Source: an uncultured bacterium
GTDB lineage: Bacteria > Verrucomicrobiota > Kiritimatiellia > CAIKKV01
Reading direction: 5' to 3'
DNA: 64,000 nt
Assembly (NCBI GenBank): GCA_938038445.1
Contig: CALHRZ010000010.1
Coordinates: 128,646-192,645 of the forward strand
In this document: piece after piece, positions 17,302-28,100 of the stretch
How the letters are laid out: the number at the start of each line of letters is the position of its first letter
How positions within the stretch are numbered: position 1 is the stretch's first letter
The notes under the pieces: generated by a model
What the model was told of the DNA's origin: nothing
Databases searched by the model: none
Seen by the model: only the letters and a program-made list of their open reading frames with translations
Translations under genes and position numbers: made by a program

Positions 17302-20300
17302 ATGCGATCGATGATGGGACCGATACGTAACGTTGTGTATGTAATGGTGAGCGTGTGGATTTTTTCGGGCGCGGTATGGGCGCGGGGAGACGCTTCGTCG
17401 CGACCGATTTTACGGATTCCCCGCCTGGCGCGTGCCCCGGTCGTGGATGGGGTTTTGCAGGCCGGAGAATGGGAAGGTGCGGCGGCGATCTCCGGTTTCA
17501 TTGCGGCTACCGGTTCGGAGGGGGGACGAATGGTTCCTCTTCGGTCTCAAATTCAGATCGGGCACGACGGTTCGAACATTTATCTTGGAGTCTTTTGCGC
17601 GTTGCCGCCCGGTGTCAAACCCACGATGAAGTATCGGAGACGGGACGAGCCGGTCTATATGGACCGTTACCAGATGGAAGTGTGGCTTACGCCGCCGGTC
17701 CGTGGTCATCTCACGGCCTATCAGATCATTGGGAACGCGTATGGGGCGATCTACGACGCGCGTCACATCCCATCCCTTGGCGCGGTATTTGTCTCTTGGA
17801 ATACTACCGCAGCCTTTAAGAACCATTATCGCATTGGCGAGTTCTGGACCGCCGAGATGACCATTCCCATCTCGGATTTCGGAGAGGCGGCGTTGCGGTC
17901 GGACGAGCCCTGGGGGGGGATGGTTGGAATCGCCTGGCCGCAGCGGAGTTGGCCGTACACGTTCGGTTGGTACAAGAATGTGGAGACGCATGCGCAACTC
18001 GTTATGGGTGAGGATGGGACTGCGGTTCGGGTTGATAACCTCGATCCGTTATTTGAAAATCGGTTGGGCGCTGCATTGACGCTGATCAACGGGAGCGACC
18101 AGGCGACCTTCTTCACCGTTCGCGGAGCGGTGGGCGATGTTCGCGAGGAAAAGACCGTGGCCGTGGCGTCAAGAAGTCGGGAAACGGTTGTGTTGGATCG
18201 AGAACTTCCCCCCTGGCCGGAAAAGAAACCGAAAGAGACCTTCCGGTTAGAAATAGCCGCCGGCGATCGGCCGCTTCTTGCGGGCGACTGGTATTTCGCG
18301 CCGCGGGTTCGTGATGACGAAAGGGTTGGGGCGCCGCAATCGTCCCCTGAGCCATGGAAGATGGACACTCGAATTCAGTTTGCGCCTCGTGCGATGGGTC
18401 TAAAGCTATGGGCGGATCTTCTGGATTATCCGCGACGTTCCGAACTGGCCGCGGTTCGGTTCTCTGCCCAACCAACTCCGGAGGGCATGCCGCTGGTCGA
18501 ACAAACGGTCACACGGTTTGTCTATGATTCTGCGGAAACGTACCTGTGGCTGCCCAAGGGAATTCCTTTGGGGGAGTATTGCGCCGTCACAGAGTTTCTG
18601 GACGCCAAAGGGAATGTGTTGGATCGCAAAAGCGATTCATTTGTTCATAAGGATCTGAAAAAGGAATTTATCTGGCTCGACGGCGATTATGGGGAGCATT
18701 TTACCGTGTATCCTCCGTTTCAACCGATCGCCGTTCAAGAGAACACCCTTGCGGTTTGGGGCAGGGAAATGGAATTCGAGGGGGCTTTTCCTCGTCAGAT
18801 CCGTAGCCAGGGACGGCCGTTGTTGTCGAGCCCCATTCAGCTGATGGTCGAACGGGAGGGGCGAGCGGTAGCCGCGGAAATCGAACAACCTTTCCAACGG
18901 AATGCGAGCTCCAATGAACAGGTCTCCTTTCGTGGAAGTTACCACGCGATGGGATATCGGTTTCAACTGACAGGAACATTGGATTTTGACGGAACGCTTC
19001 TCTACGCGTTGGAGGCCGAGCCGGTGGACGATGGGGCATCCGCCACTCCCTCACTCCTGGATCGCGTCTATTTGAGTCTGGCGGTCAAGCCCGAACATGC
19101 GCGGTATTGGTTCACCACGGCGGGGGGATGGAGTCCGGCATACGGCGAGGTTCCTCAGGATGCCCAGGATGGACCTTTTTGGACATCTAAGGGGTTTGCC
19201 GATTTGCTTCCGTATTTCTGCTTCAGTGACGACGATCGCGGAATTCACTGGTTTGCGGACCATGCGCACGAATGGATATTAGGGGAGGAATGGCCGTTTG
19301 CCCAGGTTGTTCGAAGACCGGATGCCGCAGAGTTGCAAGTTAACCTTGTGCAGAAAAAAGGGAAACCGGAACCGTTCCGTGCTCAGTTTGGGTTTATCGC
19401 ATCGCCGGTTCGTCCTCTTCCCTCCGGATGGCGGAACACCACATTGCACTATGCCGCACTGGCCGGCAGCAAGATCAATTTCTTTTTCGGCCCCGGTCAT
19501 GGCGGATGTCCGATCGACCCGCACGACACGAAAAAGCTCTGTGAGGTATTAGGCGTGGATCCGGGCGAACGATCGCCGGATGCGGTTTTGGCCGAAGCTC
19601 CGAAGGATGCATTTTATCGCCCGGCATCGGACGCCGATTACAAGGACTATCTCACCAAAAAGTTTGGCAAAAAAATGTGGGAAACCGTTTCGAATTTTCA
19701 GAAGAAACGCCAGGAGCTTGAAAATGACCCGGCAACGGTTCGATCCTGTTGGTTTTTCAACGCGAAGATGTATTTCGAAGGCAATCGGTCCGCCGCATTT
19801 CGGACCTTTTTCCCGGGCGAATGGCAGCTCGATCCGCCATCGGGCTGGTTTCATTTGACGCCGACCGAGGATTATCAGGACTTTTTCAGCTTCCATATGG
19901 ATCTTTGGCACAAGCACTGGTTCATGCCGGGACTTTATTTTGACGAGGTTTACCTTGCGCCCGATTACAACGTCTTCAATGGAAACGGCCGATGGATGGA
20001 AGATGGAAAGATCCGGCCTTCGATTCCCCTGATGCAACAGCGGCGTTTTTTCCGCCGGATGGCTCAGCTCTTTGTCCAATACAAGCGGGACCCTTTTATT
20101 TGGGTGCATACCTCCAACTACATGATGCCCGCGGCGATCGCACCGGCAGTGATCGCCATGTTCGGCGAAGATCGTGCCCCTACGCCCATGGCGGATTGCA
20201 TCGACGCCATTCCGTCGTTGCTGATTCGAACCCTTGGACGGAGCCAAAAGTTCGGATTTGTGCCGGTATGGATGAATCAGGTGGGACGGGGGGGCGATCA

Positions 20301-20868
20301 ATGGGATTGGCTGGCCCGGCAGTTTCATGGTTGGTGCTGGCTCCACGATGTGGTGCCGGAGAACGGTAATACCTTTCGGGCGCGTCCTCTCCTCTCTCTG
20401 CGAAAAGGGTGGGGCATTGATGAAGACGACGTCACATTCATTCCCTACTGGGATTCGGCCGGTTATTACGCAGTAGACAACGATCGCGTTTTGGCCAGTG
20501 CCTGGGTACGGCCTGACGGCCGTGTCCAGCTTCTTCTCCTGAATCTCAATCGGATGGGGGAGGGGAAGAATGAGGCGACCTTGACGCTCAATCCGAAAAC
20601 GCTTGGGCTCTCACCCGGTTTTAAGGTCTATGAAATGACAGCGGAACCTGAGTTGGCCGTATGGGAGGAAGAACTTCGGAGTTTGGAGCGGGAGTTTTCC
20701 AACGATCGGAAGCGGCTGCTCGAGGAACGGAACCGGCGGATTGACCTTCGGCAGAAAAGCCGGTTTGAGCCGGCATACGACGTGACGCGTTTTCCGGTGC
20801 GTACCGAAGGGCCGGAGGTTCGGATCCAAGTTCCTCCGCGGGATTTTGTTTTGCTGGTGATCGAATAG
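17302..20868 (+). CDS. Giant secreted glycosidase-like protein 1 (CBM9-like domain plus barrel, DUF6067/GH123-like)
   Basis: A 1188-residue protein. ATG 17302 is preferred to 17248 because AGGGAG lies five bases upstream and a signal peptide follows. Residues about 40-235 resemble a CBM9-like domain (APVVDGVLQAGEWEGA). A long beta-rich middle leads to a barrel region with PGLYFDEVYL. The adjacent Asp881-Glu882 recurs in both paralogues (20879 and 36505) and resembles the Asp-Glu pair of hexosaminidases that use substrate-assisted catalysis, including GH123. The C-terminal ~120 residues form a beta domain. A role on N-acetylated sugars is inference. The next gene follows after 10 bases. Confidence 0.75.
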   Translation: MRSMMGPIRNVVYVMVSVWIFSGAVWARGDASSRPILRIPRLARAPVVDGVLQAGEWEGAAAISGFIAATGSEGGRMVPLRSQIQIGHDGSNIYLGVFCALPPGVKPTMKYRRRDEPVYMDRYQMEVWLTPPVRGHLTAYQIIGNAYGAIYDARHIPSLGAVFVSWNTTAAFKNHYRIGEFWTAEMTIPISDFGEAALRSDEPWGGMVGIAWPQRSWPYTFGWYKNVETHAQLVMGEDGTAVRVDNLDPLFENRLGAALTLINGSDQATFFTVRGAVGDVREEKTVAVASRSRETVVLDRELPPWPEKKPKETFRLEIAAGDRPLLAGDWYFAPRVRDDERVGAPQSSPEPWKMDTRIQFAPRAMGLKLWADLLDYPRRSELAAVRFSAQPTPEGMPLVEQTVTRFVYDSAETYLWLPKGIPLGEYCAVTEFLDAKGNVLDRKSDSFVHKDLKKEFIWLDGDYGEHFTVYPPFQPIAVQENTLAVWGREMEFEGAFPRQIRSQGRPLLSSPIQLMVEREGRAVAAEIEQPFQRNASSNEQVSFRGSYHAMGYRFQLTGTLDFDGTLLYALEAEPVDDGASATPSLLDRVYLSLAVKPEHARYWFTTAGGWSPAYGEVPQDAQDGPFWTSKGFADLLPYFCFSDDDRGIHWFADHAHEWILGEEWPFAQVVRRPDAAELQVNLVQKKGKPEPFRAQFGFIASPVRPLPSGWRNTTLHYAALAGSKINFFFGPGHGGCPIDPHDTKKLCEVLGVDPGERSPDAVLAEAPKDAFYRPASDADYKDYLTKKFGKKMWETVSNFQKKRQELENDPATVRSCWFFNAKMYFEGNRSAAFRTFFPGEWQLDPPSGWFHLTPTEDYQDFFSFHMDLWHKHWFMPGLYFDEVYLAPDYNVFNGNGRWMEDGKIRPSIPLMQQRRFFRRMAQLFVQYKRDPFIWVHTSNYMMPAAIAPAVIAMFGEDRAPTPMADCIDAIPSLLIRTLGRSQKFGFVPVWMNQVGRGGDQWDWLARQFHGWCWLHDVVPENGNTFRARPLLSLRKGWGIDEDDVTFIPYWDSAGYYAVDNDRVLASAWVRPDGRVQLLLLNLNRMGEGKNEATLTLNPKTLGLSPGFKVYEMTAEPELAVWEEELRSLEREFSNDRKRLLEERNRRIDLRQKSRFEPAYDVTRFPVRTEGPEVRIQVPPRDFVLLVIE

Positions 20869-20878
20869 GGGGAGCACA

Positions 20879-23800
20879 ATGACCAAATACACGACCACGG
20901 TTCGGGGGATTGCCTTGGCAGTGGCCCTTTGCGTGGACGGATCTCTTCAGAGTCAGAGCGAACCCGATCGGCTTCCGATCGGGCGATTTACGATCCCGCG
21001 GTTGGGACAGGCACCGGTCGTTGATGGCCGTCTCGCGGAAGGGGAATGGGACGACGCCGTTTTCGCGAGCGGAATCATGTCCGCCTTTACCGATCAATTG
21101 ATGACCTCCGATACGGGGTTTGGCATCGGGTGGCATGGGGATCGGCTGTATTTTCTTGCGCGCTGCCGGCGTGGTCCTTCGGAGTGGAAGCTCCGCAAGC
21201 AGATGCGTTTCAACGATGATTACAACTGGGGCGATCCTTCGATCGAGATATGGATCTCTCCTCCCGCCCGGATATCGGAAACTTATCAAAGCGTGATCAA
21301 TACCTATCCAGCCGTTTTGGACAATCATCAGATTCCTAGTCGCGGGTATCATGCCGCCGGATGGAAAGGCAACTGGACGATTGGGGTGGGGGAAGATCCC
21401 GACCAATATTGGATTGAAGCCTCCATTCCGATCGCCGATTTCGGCTTCGAAACGATCCGGGACGGCGACGTGTGGAGGCTTCTAATGGCGCGGACCTGCC
21501 ATGGCGCCAAACCGCATCCGCAAGGCTCGTGGTCCATTACCCAAGCCTTCGGGGAAATCGCCCAGCATCCGCCGGTCGTGTTTCGCGAAGACCCGCCGGT
21601 GGTTCGGGTGGAGAATGTGCATACGGTGCTGTCGGGCCGCTACCGGATTCCGATGACCCTTAAAGCTCCGGGGTCTCGCGCGGCCGTTCTGACTGCCGAA
21701 ATCCGCTGGCATGGGACACGGGATATTGGCGGGGAACAGGACATCGTCGAACGCCGAACGGTTCGGCTTTCCGCCGGCGAGCGACAGACTTTGCAGTGGG
21801 AAGGCGATGTGCCCGACCGATTCAAGAAAACGGTAACCGAACGGATTCAGAAGGAGGGAAAAACGGAATCGATTCCCGTCGAGCGAAAAGCGGGCTATTT
21901 CACGATTACGGTTGCAGCAAAGGATGAAGAAGAACCCGTGTTTCGGCAGAGTTATGGCTATGAAGTGACTGGCTGGGAGTGGACTCGGCCCCAGCGGCCG
22001 ACCCCAGCGCAGGAGGATAAGCCGCTCGCAGCGCGTGTTCAGTATGGACCGGAAAACCATACCCTTCTTGTCCTGGTCGATGTCCTTGAGCTTTCGGGAC
22101 GGGAGAAAGTGTCGGCCGGTCAAATTCGGATTCGGGATCCCCGCGCCGAGGGACGCGTGCTGAAGACGGCGCCCCTTTCGCCGTTTCGTGAGTCTTACTC
22201 TCAGAATCTTGTACCGCTCGAGGGAATCGAGACCCCTGTCTGGGATCATCGGCAAGAGGATGACATTGCCGCAAAACGGAAGGCGATTCTGAATGCCAAT
22301 CAATTGGCGAAAGAAGAACACCAACGCGCTCAGGAGCGGTATGTGCAGGACCGCAAGCGTTGGGAATCCTTGCGCACGCAGAAACCGGATGCTGCTCCTC
22401 CCGAACCCCAGCCCCCTCCTGATCCGGTTCTTCAAGAGGTTCCCGAGCTTCCCAAGGGACCCGAACCGCGCCTTGTGAGTGTGGAAGTCGAGGTTTTGGA
22501 TGCGGAAGGGGGCATTTTGGCTTCGGATCGGCAAGAGGTCAAGCTTCTCCGCCACCGATTTGCCTGGCAGGGTACGGATGCGGGGGTAAGCGATAAGGTT
22601 ATTCCGCCTTGGACTCCGGTTCAGGTTGAAGGGACCCGAATCCGCGTATGGAATCGGGAGTATGAGTTGGACGGATTGGGGATCGCCCAGGGCATTCGAA
22701 ACGGGGGCATTTCGCAAATTCAGTCCATGCGTCTGATTGCAACGGTAAATGGAAACGATCGGATTGTAGGAGGATCACGACCCGAGGTAACGCGTCAAAC
22801 TGAGGCATGGGTGGACCTTGTGGGGAACCGCGAGGTGGAGGGAATTCGTTTTCAGTCACACACTCGTGTGGAATTCGACGGCTGTTTAATTCAGGATCTG
22901 ACGTATGGGCCCGCCGATCCTGCGCGTCCCATCCGGTTGGAAGGGCTGAGGTGGGAAGTGGAACTGCCCGCCGAGGAGGCGACTCACTTTTGCGCTTCGG
23001 CGGGAGGGTGGACCGCTGTTCATGATGTTCTTCAGGCGCGGTGGACCAGTCAACAGACGGGTTCCGGCATGTTGATGGGGGATTTTGTGCCTTACATTTG
23101 GATCAACAATGGCGACCGTGCTTTTCTGTGGTTTGCGGACAATGACAAGGGATGGGTTACCGAACAGGACCGTGCCATTCCGACCCAGGAAATCGTACGA
23201 AAAGGCGATCGGGTCGTCTTGACGGTTCGGCTCGTGGAAATACCGGTCGAACTCAATGAATCCCGGACCTTACGGCAGGGTTGGATGGTTTTCCCTTCGC
23301 GACCGCTTCCGCCCGGATTCCGTTCGATCTTCTGCGCGACGAGCCGGGATGACTATCCGGGGGCGCGGGCTACCCATTTCTGGTTTGAAGGGGATTGGGC
23401 GGTCCTTTGGCCCTACTATTGCAGCCCATTTCCCTGGAACATGGAGAAATCGAAGAGTTTGTTTGAGGAGGTGATGCGGCGCACGGGGCCGACCCATCAT
23501 CCCTGTGTCGGCTCGATCGCCCATTCGATCGGACGTTACCAGGACTATGAGGGGCGGCCGTTTCCCGAATTTTCCGTGGACTGGGGCGAACAGCCTGGCG
23601 TCATCGGCAACAGCGATGTGACGCAAAGCCGGGGTCCTATTGATTTCCGGGTTTACCATTACCGTCGTTGGGTTCGCGAAGCCGGATTTCGGGGATTATA
23701 CGTAGATGAAAACTACATTGGACTGGACCGGAATCCTTTGACGGGCGGCGCGTATGTCCGACCGGACGGTGTGCTTCAGCATGGCTACACCTATCTGGGC

Positions 23801-25090
23801 CTTCGGGAATATTACAAGCGCATGATGACGATGTTTCATCAAGAGGGCGTGCCGCGACCCAACATTTGGCTGCATACGACGGGCGGCGCGGCCTTTCACG
23901 CTTGGCTCGGGGATATCTTCATGGAGGGAGAAAATGTGGAGCCGTCGGATCAAGAGTGGGATTATCTCGAAGTATTGCCGGCCGGGCGGATGATCGCGAT
24001 CGGCTCGCCGACTTGCAACGGCGCGCTGACCATCATGATGTGTCAGGCCCAGCGCCACAGCACCCCTTTAGCGGCCAAACACATTCATCAGTTCATGGGC
24101 TGGGTTCTGGCCCATGACATCATGCCCGAGCAGGTCCGATGGTTCGGTCCTCTGGCCCAGGCAGGACGTTTTCATGCGGAAGACGTTCGTTTTCACGGTT
24201 ATTGGAAAAAGGACACCCCTGTGCAGAGTCGAACGGAAGAGGGGCTTGTGTCTGTCCATCGGACGGATCGGCGCGCAGTCTGCTGGGTCGTCAATACGAG
24301 CCGACAGGATCGAACAGTCGCCGTGGCAGTTGACTGGAAACGGCTGGGCTTGAGTCGGCCCGAGACTCGCGCCTTTGACGTGGAAACCGGCAGGGAGGTT
24401 GCTTTGAACGAGGATGGGTTCGAGGTCCAGGTCCCCGCGCGCGATTTTGCTGGAATTCTGTTGGTTCAGCCACGGATTCTGGAGCCGCGGGAAACGTTTC
24501 GGGCGACTTTTGACGGGGGAATCGAGGCGGAGGAGGCGATTGGATGTGAACTTTTGCCATGGGCGCGCGATCGGGTTTCAGATGACCGGGGAGGACAGGC
24601 GCTTGCGGTTGGAGAACGGGAAGTCCAACTCTGGGGACATTTGAATCTTCAGGAGAGGGAGGGGCGAATTCGATTCCGTGGATTGGTCGAGGAGCGACGG
24701 TATGGGACTATCTTTCGGACGGTCATTCCATCGGTTCGAGGAATTCCTCCGCGGGGGGCGCCGATCCTCTTCGAACGGCGAAAAGGGGGAGGAAACACGC
24801 CGGATCAACTGGTGCTTCGGGTGGACCAGAAACCCGCGGAGGATGGAACCCCGCCTCCTTCCGAGACGGTCGCGTTGCCCCTGACTGCGGGATGGCATGA
24901 ATTTGAACTGCGGTGGAAGGAAGGAACGTTGGATGCGGACGTGGACGGCCAAAACGTTCTTTCCATTGCCGGCATTCGATTGAATCTCCATCCTGCGAGC
25001 GGACCCGAGATTGTGACAATGGCGCGCTTCGTATTCGGTGGCCCGCGCAGTTGTCTTTCCGCCCTTGATGATTTAAAGGCATGGAGGTAA
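20879..25090 (+). CDS. Giant secreted glycosidase-like protein 2 (CBM9-like, barrel and LamG-like domains)
   Basis: A 1403-residue paralogue of the preceding protein, with GGGGAG upstream of its ATG and a signal peptide. Residues about 40-230 are CBM9-like (APVVDGRLAEGEWDDA). A charged Gln/Glu/Pro-rich insertion lies at about 460-525. The barrel region has RGLYVDENYIG with the Asp943-Glu944 pair. Residues about 1190-1403 form an extra C-terminal concanavalin-like domain absent from paralogue 1. It lies between paralogue 1 and the beta-helix protein, with gaps of 10 and 21 bases, so all are probably one transcript. It is presumably periplasmic or outer-surface; the substrate is unknown. Confidence 0.75.
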   Translation: MTKYTTTVRGIALAVALCVDGSLQSQSEPDRLPIGRFTIPRLGQAPVVDGRLAEGEWDDAVFASGIMSAFTDQLMTSDTGFGIGWHGDRLYFLARCRRGPSEWKLRKQMRFNDDYNWGDPSIEIWISPPARISETYQSVINTYPAVLDNHQIPSRGYHAAGWKGNWTIGVGEDPDQYWIEASIPIADFGFETIRDGDVWRLLMARTCHGAKPHPQGSWSITQAFGEIAQHPPVVFREDPPVVRVENVHTVLSGRYRIPMTLKAPGSRAAVLTAEIRWHGTRDIGGEQDIVERRTVRLSAGERQTLQWEGDVPDRFKKTVTERIQKEGKTESIPVERKAGYFTITVAAKDEEEPVFRQSYGYEVTGWEWTRPQRPTPAQEDKPLAARVQYGPENHTLLVLVDVLELSGREKVSAGQIRIRDPRAEGRVLKTAPLSPFRESYSQNLVPLEGIETPVWDHRQEDDIAAKRKAILNANQLAKEEHQRAQERYVQDRKRWESLRTQKPDAAPPEPQPPPDPVLQEVPELPKGPEPRLVSVEVEVLDAEGGILASDRQEVKLLRHRFAWQGTDAGVSDKVIPPWTPVQVEGTRIRVWNREYELDGLGIAQGIRNGGISQIQSMRLIATVNGNDRIVGGSRPEVTRQTEAWVDLVGNREVEGIRFQSHTRVEFDGCLIQDLTYGPADPARPIRLEGLRWEVELPAEEATHFCASAGGWTAVHDVLQARWTSQQTGSGMLMGDFVPYIWINNGDRAFLWFADNDKGWVTEQDRAIPTQEIVRKGDRVVLTVRLVEIPVELNESRTLRQGWMVFPSRPLPPGFRSIFCATSRDDYPGARATHFWFEGDWAVLWPYYCSPFPWNMEKSKSLFEEVMRRTGPTHHPCVGSIAHSIGRYQDYEGRPFPEFSVDWGEQPGVIGNSDVTQSRGPIDFRVYHYRRWVREAGFRGLYVDENYIGLDRNPLTGGAYVRPDGVLQHGYTYLGLREYYKRMMTMFHQEGVPRPNIWLHTTGGAAFHAWLGDIFMEGENVEPSDQEWDYLEVLPAGRMIAIGSPTCNGALTIMMCQAQRHSTPLAAKHIHQFMGWVLAHDIMPEQVRWFGPLAQAGRFHAEDVRFHGYWKKDTPVQSRTEEGLVSVHRTDRRAVCWVVNTSRQDRTVAVAVDWKRLGLSRPETRAFDVETGREVALNEDGFEVQVPARDFAGILLVQPRILEPRETFRATFDGGIEAEEAIGCELLPWARDRVSDDRGGQALAVGEREVQLWGHLNLQEREGRIRFRGLVEERRYGTIFRTVIPSVRGIPPRGAPILFERRKGGGNTPDQLVLRVDQKPAEDGTPPPSETVALPLTAGWHEFELRWKEGTLDADVDGQNVLSIAGIRLNLHPASGPEIVTMARFVFGGPRSCLSALDDLKAWR

Positions 25091-25111
25091 CGTTGTGATA
25101 AGGAGGCGGTT

Positions 25112-28100
25112 ATGAAACGTGGAGCATTCCAATTTTGGGTTGCTGGTTTGATTGCAATGGCAGGGGTTCATGCGGCCACCTATTACGTGGATGTGAACTA
25201 CGATCTTTCGAACGGGACATCCGACGGTTCGGTCACCCGACCCTACACCAATATCGGCGCAGCCGTCACGGCGGCGAACGGGGCCGATGGAAACATTGTG
25301 ATGGTTGCGGATGGTCTCTACCGTTCGCTGAACGCGGGAGGATTTGAAAACTTCGGCGCGAATGGTTTGACGATAACCAAAAACACCGTTATCCGAGGAG
25401 GATATCTCGGGCAACTTTCGGGGGCGTCTTTTGATTGGTCGGAGGAAAGCCGTGTTCCCGCTTCGACGGTCATCGATCTTACCGACGCCGGGACGAGAGC
25501 CTTCTATTTGAATACGTCGAGCAAGCGTCCGACTATCGACGGTTTTACAATTCGGAACGGCAGCGTGACCGGAAATGGGGGTGCGATCGTTTATGGGGGA
25601 GGATTTGGTGTCGGAGGACGGATTTTCAACTGCGTGTTCAGCAACAACACCGCGACGGGCCAAGGCGGTGCGGTGTACATCAGCGGCAACAACAACAACA
25701 ATATTGCAGAAGTGACCAACTGTGTTTTCGTGACGAACCAAGCCGCGGAAGGCGGAGCGGTGTATGTCAGTAATTACTCGAAGACTTATGACTTCAATGA
25801 CTGTGTTTTTTTGAACAACGCGGCGGTCGGAGGAGGCGGAGGCGCGGTGTCGGTCGCCCACTCCGCCTATTTTCTTCGGTGCCGGTTTGAGGGCAATGCC
25901 GCCACGGCTGCTTCGGGAGCAGGAGGAGCGACCTATAATGCAGCGAACGGCGTTTGGGTGGTGGCAACCCGTTGCCTTTTTCGGAACAACACAGCCGGCG
26001 CTACTGGAACGGGCCCGGGCGGGGCTCATGGCCCGTCGGGCACCTTTAGTCCGGGATCCTTTACGGGGGAAAACTGCCTGTTTGTTGGAAATAGCGGCGA
26101 CTATACGATCCGATTGTCGGGAAACCAGACCGGTAGCGTGATTTTGCGCCATTGCACCATGGCGGATAATTTTGGCGGCGGTGTGCTTTCAAGCCATGGA
26201 TTGATTGTTTCCAATTCGATCATCGCTCATAACGGTCATACAGGAATTCGCACGACGTTTTCCAATCCGAGTATCAATTACAACGTGGTGTATGGGCACG
26301 AAACGAACTACAGCGGAACGGCGGCCGCAGGACCGAACGATCTGTCTGTGGATCCGGTATTTGTGGGTCGCGAGGATTACCGATTGGAAAAACCGAGCCC
26401 CGCTATTGACGCAGCCCTGAATATTGGGGTGACGAACGATTTGGATGGCGTTCCCCGGCCGACTCGTTCGGGGGTTGAGATGGGGTGTTACGAGGAGTGG
26501 CAGATTCCGATTCTCACCAATCGAGCGCCGATTGTGGACTCCACTCAGGTGGAAGCGCGGGCGGAGTTCGTGTATGAGAGCACGGGAATCGTCACGTGGG
26601 CGTTCTTTGTGCTGGATACTGAGGATCGCGGCTCAGGAAGCCTTGAGGACTGGTGGCAGGTTGTAACGGCTGGGATTCCAACGCAAGGGTTGATCTTTGG
26701 CGCTTCCGTAACGGGGTTATATCCGGAAACGGAATATACGTACCGATGCGTAGCAAGCAACGGGTATGATGTATTGTTTGGGCCGCCCGCGACCTTTCGG
26801 ACGCCCTCGGCAGGGGGGGTGACGCGGTTGTGGACGGGGGCGGGGGGCAATGAGTTGGCAAGCAATCCGACTAACTGGGCGGGGGGGACGATTCCGTCGG
26901 CGAGCGATTATATTCTTCTCGATAGTGTGAGTTCAAACATGACGTGGAATGGGGGGATAGGGGGTCTGCCCACGACGGTGGCCCGATGGACGCAGACGGA
27001 GAGCTACCGCGGCACGGTGACCGTCATGACGACCTACGCTTCCTACAGCACGGTCTTTACGCAGTTGGTTGTGAACGGCGACTGCATTCTTAATGGAGGG
27101 GTGTGGACGCATGGAACCCATCAAGGTGTTCATTCGAGCGACGCGCAGCAGCGTCATCGGCTCTGCGTACGGGTAGATGGCGATTTGCGATTGGGGGCTT
27201 TGGCACGTATGGATGGGTATGGACGCGGGCTGGGCAACAACGGGATCAGCGAACAGATTCGAGGGACCCTAGGAGGGCAGCGGGCAGAAACTTCCGGAAC
27301 GATTATTCCGGTTCCCAACCGTTCGACGTATGGCTCCATCACGGCCCCTGAGAGTCTGGGCCGCGGAGGGGATTGGGGGGGAGGCAATATTCGGATGGGT
27401 GGTGGTGCGATCTGGTTGGAAGTGACAGGTGAGGCGAGGATTGATGGCCAGGTCCTGGCAAATCCCGGTACTGCGCAGCAGACCGATGTAACCCCACGCC
27501 ATGGTTCGGGCGGCTCGATATACGTACGGACCGGCCGTTTGGCGGGGAGTGGCCTTCTGGATGCCTCCAACAACGATCCGGGCGCTTATGGAGGTGGGGG
27601 ACGGGTGGCACTTGTGGTGACGGCTCAGACGGATCATGCCTCCGTGATTTTGCGGGCCTATGGTGGGGGCAGTGGTCCGGGTGCGGCGGGAACTGTATAT
27701 AAGGAACACGCCGGCCATGCGTCGGGAGGAGGGATTTTGATCATTGATAACAATAATCAGATCACGTATTACTATCCTCAGCCTTATTATACGTATGGGG
27801 TGACCCTGATGCCGGACGCTGCGAATGGGGGGCCGGTGGATCTCCGACAGTTTTCGGAAGTGGTTGTTACTAACCGTGCAATTCTTGGCATCAACCATGA
27901 CACGACGCTCGACTGGACGAACGTCAATTTTCGATTTCACAACCGGGATCGTTCGTTCGTGGCACTGCGCGGCGGCTCAGCGGTTGTTTGGCCTTCGAAC
28001 TTCACGGTGGATGGGTTTACGCTGCTCCTCGACACCAACCTGGTCGTGACCGGGAACTGGACAGTGGGGAGCGGGGGGAGGATATCGGCATGCTACAGCC

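Noticed and set aside
25700..25720. Short AAC repeat (NNNN) as a possible phase-variable tract
   Set aside because: Only a few units within an Asn-rich loop of a beta-helix protein; no evidence of length variation.
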